In this document: piece by piece, positions 1-8,548 of the stretch
Layout: the number at the start of each line of letters is the position of its first letter
Numbering within the stretch: position 1 is the first letter of the stretch
Origin: Caballeronia hypogeia
GTDB taxonomy: Bacteria > Pseudomonadota > Gammaproteobacteria > Burkholderiales > Burkholderiaceae
DNA length: 64,000 bases
Direction of reading: 5' to 3'
Assembly: GCF_001544875.2 (NCBI RefSeq)
Contig: NZ_FCOA02000002.1
Location: 552,589 to 616,588, forward strand
Notes under the pieces: model-generated
What the model was told of the DNA's origin: nothing
Databases searched by the model: none
What the model saw: the letters and a program-made list of their open reading frames with translations, nothing else
Made by a program: the position numbers and the translations under genes

Positions 1-1042
1 GGATCGCATGCGCGTTGCCGAACTGAGCGGCACGCAAGCCGTGCAGATGGCGCGCGACAATCTCACCATCGACAAGATACTCACGGCGGAAGCGTTCGAG
101 AACGCCATGCGCGTGCTGCTCGCCATCGGCGGTTCGACGAATGGCATCGTGCATCTCACGGCTATCGCGGGACGCATGGGCTATGAGGTCGATCTGAAGG
201 CGCTCGATCGCATGGGACGTGAGACGCCCGTGCTCGTCGATCTGAAGCCTTCGGGCTCGCATTACATGGAGGACTTTCACAAGGCCGGCGGCATGGCCAC
301 GCTGTTGCGCGAACTGAAGCCGCTCCTGAACCTCGATACGCTGACGGTCACCGGACGCACGCTCGGCGAAGAGATCGAAGCGGCGGGCCCGGCTTTCGCG
401 CAGGACGTCGTGCGTTCCTTCGACAAACCGATCTATCCGCAAGGCGGCATCGCCGTGCTCGAAGGCAATCTCGCACCGGGCGGCGCGATCATCAAGCAGT
501 CGGCGGCGAACGCGGAACTCATGGAGCACGAAGGTCGGGCGGTCGTGTTCGAGAACGGCGCGGACCTCGCGGCGCGCATCGATTCAGACGATCTCGATGT
601 CACGCCCGACGATATCCTCGTGCTGAAGAACATCGGGCCCAAGGGCGCGCCGGGCATGCCTGAGGCCGGCTATATCCCGATTCCGCGCAAGCTCGCGATC
701 AAGGGCGTGAAGGATATCGTGCGCATCTCGGATGGCCGCATGAGCGGCACCGCGTTCGGAACCATCGTGCTGCATGTGACGCCGGAGGCGGCTGTGGGCG
801 GACCGCTCGCGCATGTTCGTACGGGCGACCGCATTCGTTTGAGCGTGTCGAAGCGCGAGGTCAGCCTGCTCGTCAGCGATGAAGAGCTCGCGGCGCGCGC
901 GAAGGCATCGCCGGTCACGACGCCGAGCGCCGAGCGTGGTTATCGCAAGTTGTTTTTCGACACCGTCACGCAAGCGGACAAGGGCGTCGACTTCGATTTC
1001 CTGCGCGCCGCGAAGATGCGCGGCGTGACACCGCGCCGTTGA
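1..1042 (+). CDS. IlvD/Edd family dehydratase, C-terminal part (5' end outside window)
   Basis: This is the last ~346 residues of a dihydroxy-acid / sugar-acid dehydratase of the IlvD/Edd family. The reading frame is open from the first base, so the gene begins upstream. Family blocks seen include IGGSTNGIVHL, DLKPSGS, a GGIAVLEGNLAPGGA strand of the C-terminal beta-barrel and the SDGRMSGTAFGT block. The three iron-sulfur cysteines lie upstream and cannot be checked. The family removes water from 2,3-dihydroxy acids, either in branched-chain amino acid synthesis or in sugar-acid breakdown. The neighbouring DHDPS-family lyase, ACS-type carrier and 2-hydroxyacid dehydrogenase favour the sugar-acid role, but the substrate is not readable. 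A strong terminator follows 24 bases after the stop, so the downstream genes form a separate transcript. Confidence 0.9.
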   Translation, partial: DRMRVAELSGTQAVQMARDNLTIDKILTAEAFENAMRVLLAIGGSTNGIVHLTAIAGRMGYEVDLKALDRMGRETPVLVDLKPSGSHYMEDFHKAGGMATLLRELKPLLNLDTLTVTGRTLGEEIEAAGPAFAQDVVRSFDKPIYPQGGIAVLEGNLAPGGAIIKQSAANAELMEHEGRAVVFENGADLAARIDSDDLDVTPDDILVLKNIGPKGAPGMPEAGYIPIPRKLAIKGVKDIVRISDGRMSGTAFGTIVLHVTPEAAVGGPLAHVRTGDRIRLSVSKREVSLLVSDEELAARAKASPVTTPSAERGYRKLFFDTVTQADKGVDFDFLRAAKMRGVTPRR

Positions 1043-1065
1043 CGCAAGCACTCTTCGAACGCATC

Positions 1066-1093
1066 AAGGCCGCTTTTACAGCGGCCTTTTTTT
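1066..1093 (+). terminator. Intrinsic terminator after the IlvD/Edd dehydratase gene
   Basis: A perfect 8-bp stem (AAGGCCGC at 1066-1073 pairing with GCGGCCTT at 1081-1088) has a 7-base loop and a run of seven T at 1087-1093. This is the cleanest rho-independent terminator in the window and it separates the dehydratase from the next gene. Confidence 0.9.
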
Positions 1094-1230
1094 CGCGCGG
1101 CGAAATCTCATCGCATCGCAAGACATCAAAAATTTTTGAGTTTGAAGCAAGCGCCCGTCTGTACTTCGATGTTTTACGCACGGCGATACTGGCCTCCATC
1201 GCAAAGAACCTGAAAGGAGACGCTGTGCAC

Positions 1231-2181
1231 ATGAACTCGCCACATACCTTGAAAGGCGCGCTGTCGCCGGTACTTACGCCATTCAACGAAGACGGCACAC
1301 CATCCACGGAACGTCTGCTCCGGCATTGCCGCGCGCTCATCGACGACGATGTCGGACTCGCGGTCTTCGGCACGAACTCGGAAGCGAACTCGCTGACCGT
1401 CGCGGAGAAGCGCAGCCTGCTCGATGCATTGCTCGACGCGGGCCTGCCCGCCGCGCGCATGATGCCGGGCACAGGCGCATGCGCGCTGCCGGACACCATC
1501 GAACTGACGCGTCATGCAGTGACGAACGGATGCGCGGGCGTTCTCATGTTGCCGCCCTTCTACTACAAAGGCGTGAGCGATGAAGGACTGTTTCGCGCGT
1601 ATGCGAGCGTGATCGAAGCCGTAGGCGATGCGCGTCTGAAGATCTACCTCTATCACATTCCGCAAGTCGCGCAGGTGGGCCTGAGCCTGCCGCTGATCGG
1701 GCGCTTGCTCGAAGCGTATCCGGGCGCGATCGCGGGCATCAAGGACAGCTCGGGCGACTGGAGCAACACGGCAGCGCTGATCGATGCGTTCGCGGCCTCC
1801 GGCTTCGACGTCTTCGCGGGCAGCGAAACCTTCCTGCTGCGCACCTTGCAGGCAGGCGGCGCGGGCTGCATCACCGCGACGGGCAACGTGAACGCCGCGA
1901 CCATCGCCGGTCTCGCGCGCAACTGGCAAGCCGTCGATGCGCCGGCGCGGCAACGCCGACTCGACGAAACACGCGAAGTGTTCCAGCGCTTTCCGATGAT
2001 CGCCGCGATGAAGGCCGCCATCGCGTGGCAATCGGGCGACGAAGGCTGGGCCAGGTTGCGGGCGCCGCTCGTCGAACTGGATGCATCGCAACGCATGCAA
2101 CTGGAAAGCGCGCTCACGGCGATCGGCTTTCGCATTCCGCATGCGGCGGAACTGGCGCTATCGACCGAAGCTGCGCACTGA
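1231..2181 (+). CDS. Dihydrodipicolinate synthase family protein (class I aldolase/lyase)
   Basis: This 316-residue TIM-barrel protein belongs to the DapA/NanA/KdgD superfamily, whose members cleave or dehydrate 2-keto acids through a Schiff base. The N-terminal GxLSPVLTPF block, a GTNSE variant of the GTTGE motif at residues 47-51, the Tyr of YHIP (Tyr141) and the Schiff-base Lys of GIKDSS (Lys171) are all present, so it is probably active. The ATG at 1231 is chosen because AAAGGAG lies 11 bases upstream; the longer open frame from 1039 runs through the terminator. It sits with an MFS carrier and a 2-hydroxyacid dehydrogenase in one direction, which suggests breakdown of a sugar acid or keto acid rather than lysine synthesis. 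Confidence 0.88.
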   Translation: MNSPHTLKGALSPVLTPFNEDGTPSTERLLRHCRALIDDDVGLAVFGTNSEANSLTVAEKRSLLDALLDAGLPAARMMPGTGACALPDTIELTRHAVTNGCAGVLMLPPFYYKGVSDEGLFRAYASVIEAVGDARLKIYLYHIPQVAQVGLSLPLIGRLLEAYPGAIAGIKDSSGDWSNTAALIDAFAASGFDVFAGSETFLLRTLQAGGAGCITATGNVNAATIAGLARNWQAVDAPARQRRLDETREVFQRFPMIAAMKAAIAWQSGDEGWARLRAPLVELDASQRMQLESALTAIGFRIPHAAELALSTEAAH

Positions 2182-2239
2182 GCGCCCGCCTTGCGAGCAC
2201 ATAACTAATCGAACGCTCTGCAAACATCAGGAGACAACC

Positions 2240-3547
2240 TTGTATAACAGCACCTCCCTGTCCGCGTCGATCGAGACGGGCGACGCCGACTCGATCTTCA
2301 GGCGCGTCGCATTGCGCTTCATGCCCTTGTTGTTCGTCGGCTACGTGGTCGCGTATCTCGATCGCGTGAATGTCGGCTTCGCCAAGCTGCAGATGCTCAA
2401 CAGCCTGCATCTGAGCGAAGCGGTCTATGGTCTCGGCGCCGGTCTTTTCTTCGTCGGCTATTTCTTCTTCGAGGTGCCGAGCAATCTGCTGCTGCATCGC
2501 ATCGGCGCGCGGCGCTGGATCGCGCGCATCATGGTCACGTGGGCCTTGCTTTCGATGGCCACCGCATGGGTCACGACGCCGTGGCAGTTCTATGCGGTGC
2601 GCTTCATGCTCGGCGTCGCGGAAGCGGGTTTCTTTCCCGGCATGGTGCTGTATCTGACGTACTGGTTTCCGTCGCACCGGCGCGGCAAGATGGTCGCGCT
2701 GCTGATGGCCGGCAATCCGGTGTCGGGGCTGGTCGGCGGCCCGATGTCCGGCTACATCATGCATGCGATGCAGGGCACGTGGGGCATGGCGGGCTGGCAA
2801 TGGCTCTTCATCATCGAAGCGCTGCCTTCCATCGTGCTCGGCTTCGTGGTGCTGCGCCATCTCGACGATCGCGTCGCCGATGCGAACTGGCTCTCTGAGC
2901 GCGAAAAGAGCGTGATTCTCGATGAGATCGCCGCCGACACCGCCACGCACACGCACGGTTCGGTGCGCGCCGTGTTCACATCCGCACGCGTGTACCTGAT
3001 GTGCCTGATCCTCTTCGGCATCGTGATGGGCTCGTACGCAATCGGCTTCTGGCAGCCGACCATTCTGCGCTCCACCGGCATCGAAGACGCGTTCATCATC
3101 GGCCTGTTGACCATGATCCCCTACTCCGTCGCACTCGTTTCGATGATCGTCACCGGCAGGCACGCCGATCACACACGCGAGCGGCGCTGGCATGTGGCGA
3201 TTCCCGCGCTTATAGCAGGTTCGGGCTTCGTGCTGTGCGCGCTGTTCGGTTCGTCCTCCGCGATGTCGGTGCTGGGGCTCACACTGGCAACGGCGGGCGT
3301 CATCACCGCATTGCCGATGTTCTGGGCGCTGCCCACCGCGTTTCTCGGCGGCACGGGCGCGGCGGCGGGCATCGCGCTCATCAATTGCACGGGCAATCTC
3401 GCGGGCTTCATCAGCCCGGCTGTGATCGGCTGGCTCAAGACGGTGACGCATTCGCTGTCGTCAGGGCTGTTCGTCGTCGCGGCTTCGCTCGCCGTGTCGG
3501 CTTTGCTGATCCTGGTATGCGTGCCCGCGCGACTCGTCAACAAATGA
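2240..3547 (+). CDS. MFS transporter, anion:cation symporter type
   Basis: This is a 435-residue inner-membrane carrier with about 12 hydrophobic segments. The N-terminal helix carries VAYLDRVNVGFAKLQM and is followed by GLGAGLFFVGYFFFEVPSN, typical of the anion:cation symporter branch (tartrate, phthalate, galactarate carriers). The start is a TTG at 2240: AGGAGA at 2229-2234 is ideally spaced and the first helix begins correctly after it, while the frame upstream overlaps the preceding gene. It lies 58 bases after the DHDPS-family gene and 7 bases before the dehydrogenase, so the three are probably co-transcribed and the carrier imports their substrate. Confidence 0.9.
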   Translation: MYNSTSLSASIETGDADSIFRRVALRFMPLLFVGYVVAYLDRVNVGFAKLQMLNSLHLSEAVYGLGAGLFFVGYFFFEVPSNLLLHRIGARRWIARIMVTWALLSMATAWVTTPWQFYAVRFMLGVAEAGFFPGMVLYLTYWFPSHRRGKMVALLMAGNPVSGLVGGPMSGYIMHAMQGTWGMAGWQWLFIIEALPSIVLGFVVLRHLDDRVADANWLSEREKSVILDEIAADTATHTHGSVRAVFTSARVYLMCLILFGIVMGSYAIGFWQPTILRSTGIEDAFIIGLLTMIPYSVALVSMIVTGRHADHTRERRWHVAIPALIAGSGFVLCALFGSSSAMSVLGLTLATAGVITALPMFWALPTAFLGGTGAAAGIALINCTGNLAGFISPAVIGWLKTVTHSLSSGLFVVAASLAVSALLILVCVPARLVNK

Positions 3548-3554
3548 GGCATCG

Positions 3555-4517
3555 ATGTCCGACTGCAACGACTCTGACGTGAAGTTACCGCCGGTGCTGC
3601 GCATCGGCGAATTCCCGGCGAACGCGCATGCGTTGCTGCAGGCGCGGTTCGCGCCGGTCTCGCTCGCGGACATCGATCACGACGACGCGCTGCGCGAGCG
3701 AGTCGGCGCGATCGTCACGCGTTCGAATTACGACATCGATACGGCATTGATCGAGCGCCTTCCAGCGCTGAAGATCATCTCGACGAGCGGCGTCGGTTTC
3801 GATCGCATTCCGGTCGGCTTCGCACGCGAGCGCGGCATCGTCGTCGCGAACACGCCCGATCTGCTGAATGCGGCAGTCGCGGAGTTGACCGTGGGGCTGT
3901 TGCTCGCGCTGCTGCGGCAACTGCCGCGAGCGGATCGTTTCGTGCGTTCCGGCGCTTGGTCCGGCGGCGCGTTCGCGCTCGGCTCGAGTCTCGCGGGCAA
4001 GCGGGTTGGCATCGTCGGCATGGGACGCATCGGCAAGGAGATCGCCTGTCGGCTCGCTCCTTTCGACGTGGAGGTCGCTTATTACGGGCGCACGAAACAA
4101 GCCTTGCCGTATGAATGGTTCGCGCATGCAACCGACCTGGCGCGCTGGTCCGACATATTGATCGCGGCGTGCCCCGGCGGCAGCGAAACACGTCATCTCG
4201 TGAATGCGGCCGTGCTCGATGCGCTCGGCGCGCGAGGCCTGCTCGTGAATATCGCGCGAGGCTCGGTCGTCGACGAAGGCGCGCTCATCGAGGCACTCGA
4301 GCGAAATGCCATCGCCGGCGCTGCGCTCGACGTATTCGAAGATGAGCCGCTCGAAGCGTCGCCGCTTTGCGCGTTGGACAACGTCGTGCTGAGCCCCCAC
4401 ATCGGCAGCGCAACGCACGAAACACGCATGGCGATGGCTCAGCTCACCGTCGACAACATCGTGTCCTTCTTTTCGACGGGCAAGGCGATTACGCCTGTAC
4501 TCGCGACTGCCCCCTAG
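3555..4517 (+). CDS. D-2-hydroxyacid dehydrogenase (NAD(P)-dependent, glyoxylate/hydroxypyruvate reductase type)
   Basis: This 320-residue protein interconverts 2-keto acids and D-2-hydroxy acids. The Rossmann motif GMGRIG is at residues 155-160. The family catalytic trio is visible as Arg235 (NIARGS), Glu264 (FEDEP) and His282 (SPHIGSAT). ATG 3555 follows the MFS stop by 7 bases, which implies coupling. Its 3' end overlaps the convergent universal stress protein gene by 29 bases. The operon suggests it reduces a keto acid made by the upstream lyase, or feeds a hydroxy acid into that route. The exact substrate cannot be told from sequence. Confidence 0.9.
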   Translation: MSDCNDSDVKLPPVLRIGEFPANAHALLQARFAPVSLADIDHDDALRERVGAIVTRSNYDIDTALIERLPALKIISTSGVGFDRIPVGFARERGIVVANTPDLLNAAVAELTVGLLLALLRQLPRADRFVRSGAWSGGAFALGSSLAGKRVGIVGMGRIGKEIACRLAPFDVEVAYYGRTKQALPYEWFAHATDLARWSDILIAACPGGSETRHLVNAAVLDALGARGLLVNIARGSVVDEGALIEALERNAIAGAALDVFEDEPLEASPLCALDNVVLSPHIGSATHETRMAMAQLTVDNIVSFFSTGKAITPVLATAP

Positions 4518-4992
4518 CGAAGGAGGCGCTGATAACCGGCGCCTCTTCCGCAACCGACGCTGAAGCGATGAGCACTTCGCATCGGCTTCGACGGCAGACC
4601 GTATTGCGCACGTGACTCCAGCCGATGCCGAAGAAGCGGTGTCGCTTCGCGCCGAGCACGACGAGATCGGCATCGAGCAGTTCCGCTTCGGCGGCGATCA
4701 AGCGCCCGATACTGCGGCCATCGCGCGGAAGTGTGCGCGTGCGCCATTGCGCTTCGATACCCGCGCGCCGAAGCATCTTTTCGCTATTGCGTCGAATCGC
4801 GAGCGCGAGTTGATTGACGAGCGCCGGCGTATCGCAAAGCATGTCCGCCTGCCAGCCGGCCCACCACGGCGCGGAATCGATCACATGCAGGATAGTGAGG
4901 CGCGCGCGGCTATCACGCGCCCGCGCGATGGCGGTCGACAACGCGGCCTCGCTGAAGCCCGGTCCTACGGCGACGAGAATATGCTGGTACAT
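4489..4992 (-). CDS. Universal stress protein, UspA family
   Basis: This single-domain protein of 167 residues starts MYQHILVAVGPGFSEAAL, the typical first strand and helix of the UspA fold. A late VLGAKRHRFFGIGWSHV block occupies the place of the ATP-binding G-x2-G-x9-G(S/T) motif, but in altered form, so nucleotide binding is uncertain. The last 29 bases overlap the end of the convergent dehydrogenase gene. It is transcribed divergently from the double-HTH LysR gene. Usp proteins are usually induced under growth arrest or oxygen stress. Confidence 0.85.
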   Translation of the reverse strand: MYQHILVAVGPGFSEAALSTAIARARDSRARLTILHVIDSAPWWAGWQADMLCDTPALVNQLALAIRRNSEKMLRRAGIEAQWRTRTLPRDGRSIGRLIAAEAELLDADLVVLGAKRHRFFGIGWSHVRNTVCRRSRCEVLIASASVAEEAPVISASFARGQSRVQA

Positions 4993-5124
4993 GGCGCAAC
5001 CCTCCGATCATTGAACGACGTCTCTGGCGAAACATCCTTGTGCATGACGTGATGATCGGCGCTGAAAATTAGCGGAAAGTGAGAGCCCGTTTCGCGACGC
5101 GTTACCATGCGATAAATCAAACTG

Positions 5125-6402
5125 ATGACGACCATGGATAACCGCGAACTGCTCAATCTCGCGTACTTGCGCGCATTTCGTCTCGTCGCGGAGACGGGCA
5201 GCGCCACGCGCGCCGCCGCCGCGCTGTTTCGCGCGCAATCGGCGGTCACGCGGTCATTGCAGGAGCTGGAAGCCGCTGTCGGCGAAGCGTTGCTGGAACG
5301 CCGGCCTTCCGGCATGCTCACCACGCCCGCCGGGCGCGCGGTGCTCTTGCGGTGCCAACGCATCTTTGCGGAACTGGAAGAGCTGGCGCAATGGTGCGCG
5401 ACGCGCCAGTCGCGCCGCAGGACAACGACCGGCGGCACGCTGCCCGCCTTCCTGCTCAACACGCGCAGGCTGCAACTGTTTTCCGCGCTCGCGCGGCACC
5501 GGCACATGCCGAGCGCGGCGCAGACACTGGGGTTGAGTCAACCGGCGGTCAGCAGCGCGATTCGCATCATGGAGACGGGCGCGGGCATGCAGTTGTTTCA
5601 TCGCAGCCCGCGCGGCCTGCTGCTCACGAGCGAAGGCGAAACCTTCGTGCTGCACGTACGTCGCGCGCTGAACGAACTGCGCCACATCCCCGACGATCTC
5701 GCCGCCTTGCGCGGCACCATTCAGGGTTACGTGATCGTCGGCGCGCTGCCGCTCGGCAGAACGCTGATTCTGCCCGGCGCGATCGCGCGGGTCGCGGCGC
5801 AGTATCCGGGCGTGCGCATCGTCACGGACGAAAGCTCGTATGAAACGCTGGTCGCGGGACTGCGCGCGGGCGACATCGACTTCGTGCTGGGCGCGCTGCG
5901 TCAGAACGATGCATCGAGCGGACTCGTCAACGAGCGTCTCATGTCCGAGGACATCGTGGTGATCGCGCGGCGTGCTCATCCGCTCGCGGGCACGAGCGGT
6001 CTTTCTCTCAAGGACATGATCGCCGCGCAATGGATCCTGCCGCGCAGTCAGGCGCCCGCGCGCGGCATGTTCGAGGCGCAGTTCAAGCGCTGGAAGCTGA
6101 AGCCGCCGATGCCGACGGTCGAAACCGCCGACCTCGCCGTCATCCGCGGCCTGCTGATGGATACCGACATGCTCGCCGCCGTGTCGGCGCAACAGTTGCA
6201 TTACGAATGCGAGTCGGGCGAGCTCGTGGTGCTGGACATTCCTCTGCAGAACACGCGGCGCGAGATCGGTCTGACGATGCGCGCCGGCGGCACGCCATCA
6301 CCCGCTGCCCGCGCAATGGTCGATGCGATCCGTCTCACGGTCGATCAGGTCGGCCACGCGATGCGGCGTGATGCCGCCGGCAACCCGAAGGTCATCGCCT
6401 GA
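5125..6402 (+). CDS. LysR-type regulator with two winged-helix domains
   Basis: At 425 residues this is about 120 longer than a normal LysR protein. Two complete LysR DNA-binding domains occur in tandem. The first is at residues ~11-72 (LAYLRAFRLVAETGSATRAA and AQSAVTRSLQELE). The second is at ~114-173 (RRLQLFSALARHRHMPSAAQ, LSQPAVSSAIRIME and LFHRSPRGLLLTSEG). A single effector-binding domain follows from ~195, beginning GYVIVGALPLGRTLILP. The frame is continuous, so this is not an assembly frameshift. It is divergent from the universal stress gene and 159 bases upstream of the O-methyltransferase gene. Its target is unknown. Confidence 0.92.
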   Translation: MTTMDNRELLNLAYLRAFRLVAETGSATRAAAALFRAQSAVTRSLQELEAAVGEALLERRPSGMLTTPAGRAVLLRCQRIFAELEELAQWCATRQSRRRTTTGGTLPAFLLNTRRLQLFSALARHRHMPSAAQTLGLSQPAVSSAIRIMETGAGMQLFHRSPRGLLLTSEGETFVLHVRRALNELRHIPDDLAALRGTIQGYVIVGALPLGRTLILPGAIARVAAQYPGVRIVTDESSYETLVAGLRAGDIDFVLGALRQNDASSGLVNERLMSEDIVVIARRAHPLAGTSGLSLKDMIAAQWILPRSQAPARGMFEAQFKRWKLKPPMPTVETADLAVIRGLLMDTDMLAAVSAQQLHYECESGELVVLDIPLQNTRREIGLTMRAGGTPSPAARAMVDAIRLTVDQVGHAMRRDAAGNPKVIA

Positions 6403-6561
6403 TGACTCGAATCGATCATTCCAAGGTTGCGCACATGTCACGACGATTGCAACGCGTGCGCCGGGGCATCTGAAACATTTATCGCACTGCTGCGCTTTGC
6501 ACGGATCTCTTCGCGTGCTGTATGGTGTCGTAATCGCGGCCCGGGGCCCCAAGGAGATCCA

Positions 6562-7230
6562 ATGAACGAACAGCAATGGATTGCGATGGACGAGTATCTG
6601 TGCGAGCGTACGCAAGCGCCCGACGCGGTGCTCGACGCGGCGCTGAGAGCGAGCTCCGAGGCGGGACTGCCCTCGATCAACGTCGCACCGAATCAGGGCA
6701 AGCTCCTGCAGATGCTGGCGAGCCTGCGCGGCGCGCGGCGCATTCTGGAGCTCGGCACGCTCGGCGGCTACAGCACCATCTGGCTCGCGCGCGCCCTGCC
6801 CGCCGACGGCACCCTGCTGACCTTGGAGGCGCTCGAACATCACGCGGACGTCGCGCGCCGCAATATCGCGCGTGCGGGACTGGCGGGCGTGGTGTCGGTA
6901 ATTGTCGGCGACGCCGTGCAGACGCTCGAAGGCTTCGTGCGCGACGGTATTCCGCCCTTCGATTTCGTGTTCCTCGATGCCGACAAGAAAGGCTATCCCG
7001 AGTATCTGCGTCTCGTGCTGCGTCTGAGCCGGCCAGGCACGGTGATCGTCGCGGACAACGTGATACGCCGCGGTCAGGTCGCGGATACCGCGAGCGTCGA
7101 TCCCGACGTAATTGGCGTGCGCAAATTCTTCGACCTGCTCGCGGAAAACCCACGCCTTTCGTCCACCGCGATGCAGACGGTGGGAAGCAAGGGATGGGAC
7201 GGTTTTTCCATTTCGATCGTGTCCGAATGA
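6562..7230 (+). CDS. Class I SAM-dependent O-methyltransferase (caffeoyl-CoA/catechol type)
   Basis: This 222-residue Rossmann-fold methyltransferase transfers a methyl group from S-adenosylmethionine to a hydroxyl. Motif I ILELGTLGGYSTIWLA is at residues ~61-76. The acidic LDADKKGYPEY block (~138-147) matches the divalent-metal site of the cation-dependent O-methyltransferases. ATG 6562 is chosen because AAGGAGAT lies directly upstream at 6551-6558. The protein is soluble, with no signal peptide. It follows the double-HTH LysR gene in the same direction; a regulatory link is only inference. Confidence 0.9.
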   Translation: MNEQQWIAMDEYLCERTQAPDAVLDAALRASSEAGLPSINVAPNQGKLLQMLASLRGARRILELGTLGGYSTIWLARALPADGTLLTLEALEHHADVARRNIARAGLAGVVSVIVGDAVQTLEGFVRDGIPPFDFVFLDADKKGYPEYLRLVLRLSRPGTVIVADNVIRRGQVADTASVDPDVIGVRKFFDLLAENPRLSSTAMQTVGSKGWDGFSISIVSE

Positions 7231-7340
7231 AGGTCCGCGCGAGCCCGCGTCTCTCGTCTGCAAAATAATAAAAAAAACCGGAATAAAACGCGCGTCGCGC
7301 ATGTTAGCCCATCGAGAGTTCACGAAATCGATGCACCGAC

Positions 7341-7964
7341 ATGGACGACCCGCTCATCAAACGGAACCTGCGCGCCTTCGCGAACGGCGGCCTGCCGCCT
7401 GCCCGTGCGGAGCGGGCCGGCATTCGTCTGTGTGCGCGGCCGGATGAGAGCGGGGGCGTCGAGTTTCACTTGCCCGTGCGGGCCGGAAGCGTCTGGCGCA
7501 ACGCGCTCTTCGGCGCATGCGTTGTCATCGGGATCGCCGGCTGGTGCGCCGCGTCGCACGTGTCCGCTGACATGCTCGATGCCGCCGCCGTCATGGCCCT
7601 GATGGAAACGTCAGGCGGGCGCGGCCCGAACGCTGCGCCGCTCGTCTCGCATGATCCCCACTTCATCGAACTGACGCCGGTCGGATTCGAACTGGTCGCG
7701 AGCAGGACACGCAATGCCGGCAAGCTCACGCATATCGACGAGTTCGATTATCGGAACGCGGATGGCGACGCGGTGATCCTGCTCACCGCGCGCGCGCCTC
7801 TCGCAAGCGAAGAGCCACACTGGAGCGCGCGGAGAGTGGGCGATCTTCGTCTGCTGGCCTGGACCATCGGCGGCAAGCGCTATGTCCTCGCGGGGCATGC
7901 CGGCACGCGGGGGCTCATGCACGCCGCCGACGCGTTGACCATCGCGGCCCGGAAGGCGGAATAA
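7341..7964 (+). CDS. Single-pass membrane protein related to the anti-sigma factor downstream
   Basis: The protein has 207 residues: a short cytoplasmic N-terminus, one transmembrane helix at about 52-70 (ALFGACVVIGIAGWCAAS) and a periplasmic domain. The periplasmic half (GFELVASR, EFDYRNADGDAVIL, TIGGKRYVLAG) lines up by eye with the C-terminal half of the anti-sigma factor at 8545 (GFELMGGR, QFMYRDAKGERVTL, WIDGDFGYAVSG). It lacks the N-terminal acidic anti-sigma domain of that protein. It sits 65 bases before the sigma gene, in the same direction. I infer a sensory or modulating partner of the sigma/anti-sigma pair; no named family was recognised. Confidence 0.75.
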   Translation: MDDPLIKRNLRAFANGGLPPARAERAGIRLCARPDESGGVEFHLPVRAGSVWRNALFGACVVIGIAGWCAASHVSADMLDAAAVMALMETSGGRGPNAAPLVSHDPHFIELTPVGFELVASRTRNAGKLTHIDEFDYRNADGDAVILLTARAPLASEEPHWSARRVGDLRLLAWTIGGKRYVLAGHAGTRGLMHAADALTIAARKAE

Positions 7965-8029
7965 AATGCGAGCCGGATCGTTCAGGAAATCACGCGGCCC
8001 ACATCGCCAGTCGAACGACGGATAGCGCC

Positions 8030-8548
8030 ATGAACATCCGCGACGACCTGATGGAGCACATCCCGCGACTGCGCCGCTATGCGCGTGCGCTGCTCAACAA
8101 CCGCGAGCTCGCCGACGATCTGGTGCAGGACACGATCGAACGCGCGTTGTCGCGCACCGACCGGTTCGAAGCAGGTACAGACTTGCGTGCGTGGCTTTTC
8201 ACCATCATGCACAACGTATTCGTGAATCAGGTGAGCCGCGCGTCGGCGCGTGCGGTGCATGTGTCCGTCGACGATAACAGCATCGACGAACGCGAATTCG
8301 CGGTGTCGGGCGATCCGGTCCGTTCGCTCGAAGTGCGCGATCTGGACTTCGCACTTCAGCGCTTGCCCGACGAGCAACGCGAAGTCGTGCTGCTCATCGG
8401 ACTTGAAGAGATGAGCTACGCAGAAGTGGCGATCGCGCTAGACATTCCCATGGGCACCGTGATGTCGCGGCTGTCTCGCGCGCGCGAGCGGCTGCGCGTT
8501 TTGATGGCGGGCGCACAGCCCGGTGCGAAACTGAAGGTGGTGCGATGA
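8030..8548 (+). CDS. ECF-type RNA polymerase sigma factor
   Basis: This 172-residue extracytoplasmic-function sigma factor has region 2 at residues ~8-75 (RLRRYARALLNNRELADDLVQD and LRAWLFTIMHNVFVNQ). Region 4 follows at ~105-155 (LPDEQREVVLLIGLEEMSYAEVA, MGTVMSRLSRARERL). There is no region 3, as expected of this class. The stop overlaps the start of the anti-sigma gene as ATGA, the usual coupling of such pairs. The pair plus the membrane protein at 7341 suggests control from the cell envelope. The target promoters cannot be read here. Confidence 0.93.
   Translation: MNIRDDLMEHIPRLRRYARALLNNRELADDLVQDTIERALSRTDRFEAGTDLRAWLFTIMHNVFVNQVSRASARAVHVSVDDNSIDEREFAVSGDPVRSLEVRDLDFALQRLPDEQREVVLLIGLEEMSYAEVAIALDIPMGTVMSRLSRARERLRVLMAGAQPGAKLKVVR

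Noticed and set aside
584..1051. A 155-codon minus-strand frame opposite the first dehydratase gene
   Set aside because: It is a shadow frame. It also crosses the dehydratase stop and has no domain.
1231..2181. dapA of lysine synthesis
   Set aside because: The GTNSE variant motif and the catabolic neighbours do not fit a housekeeping dapA. The family was kept but the gene symbol was not given.
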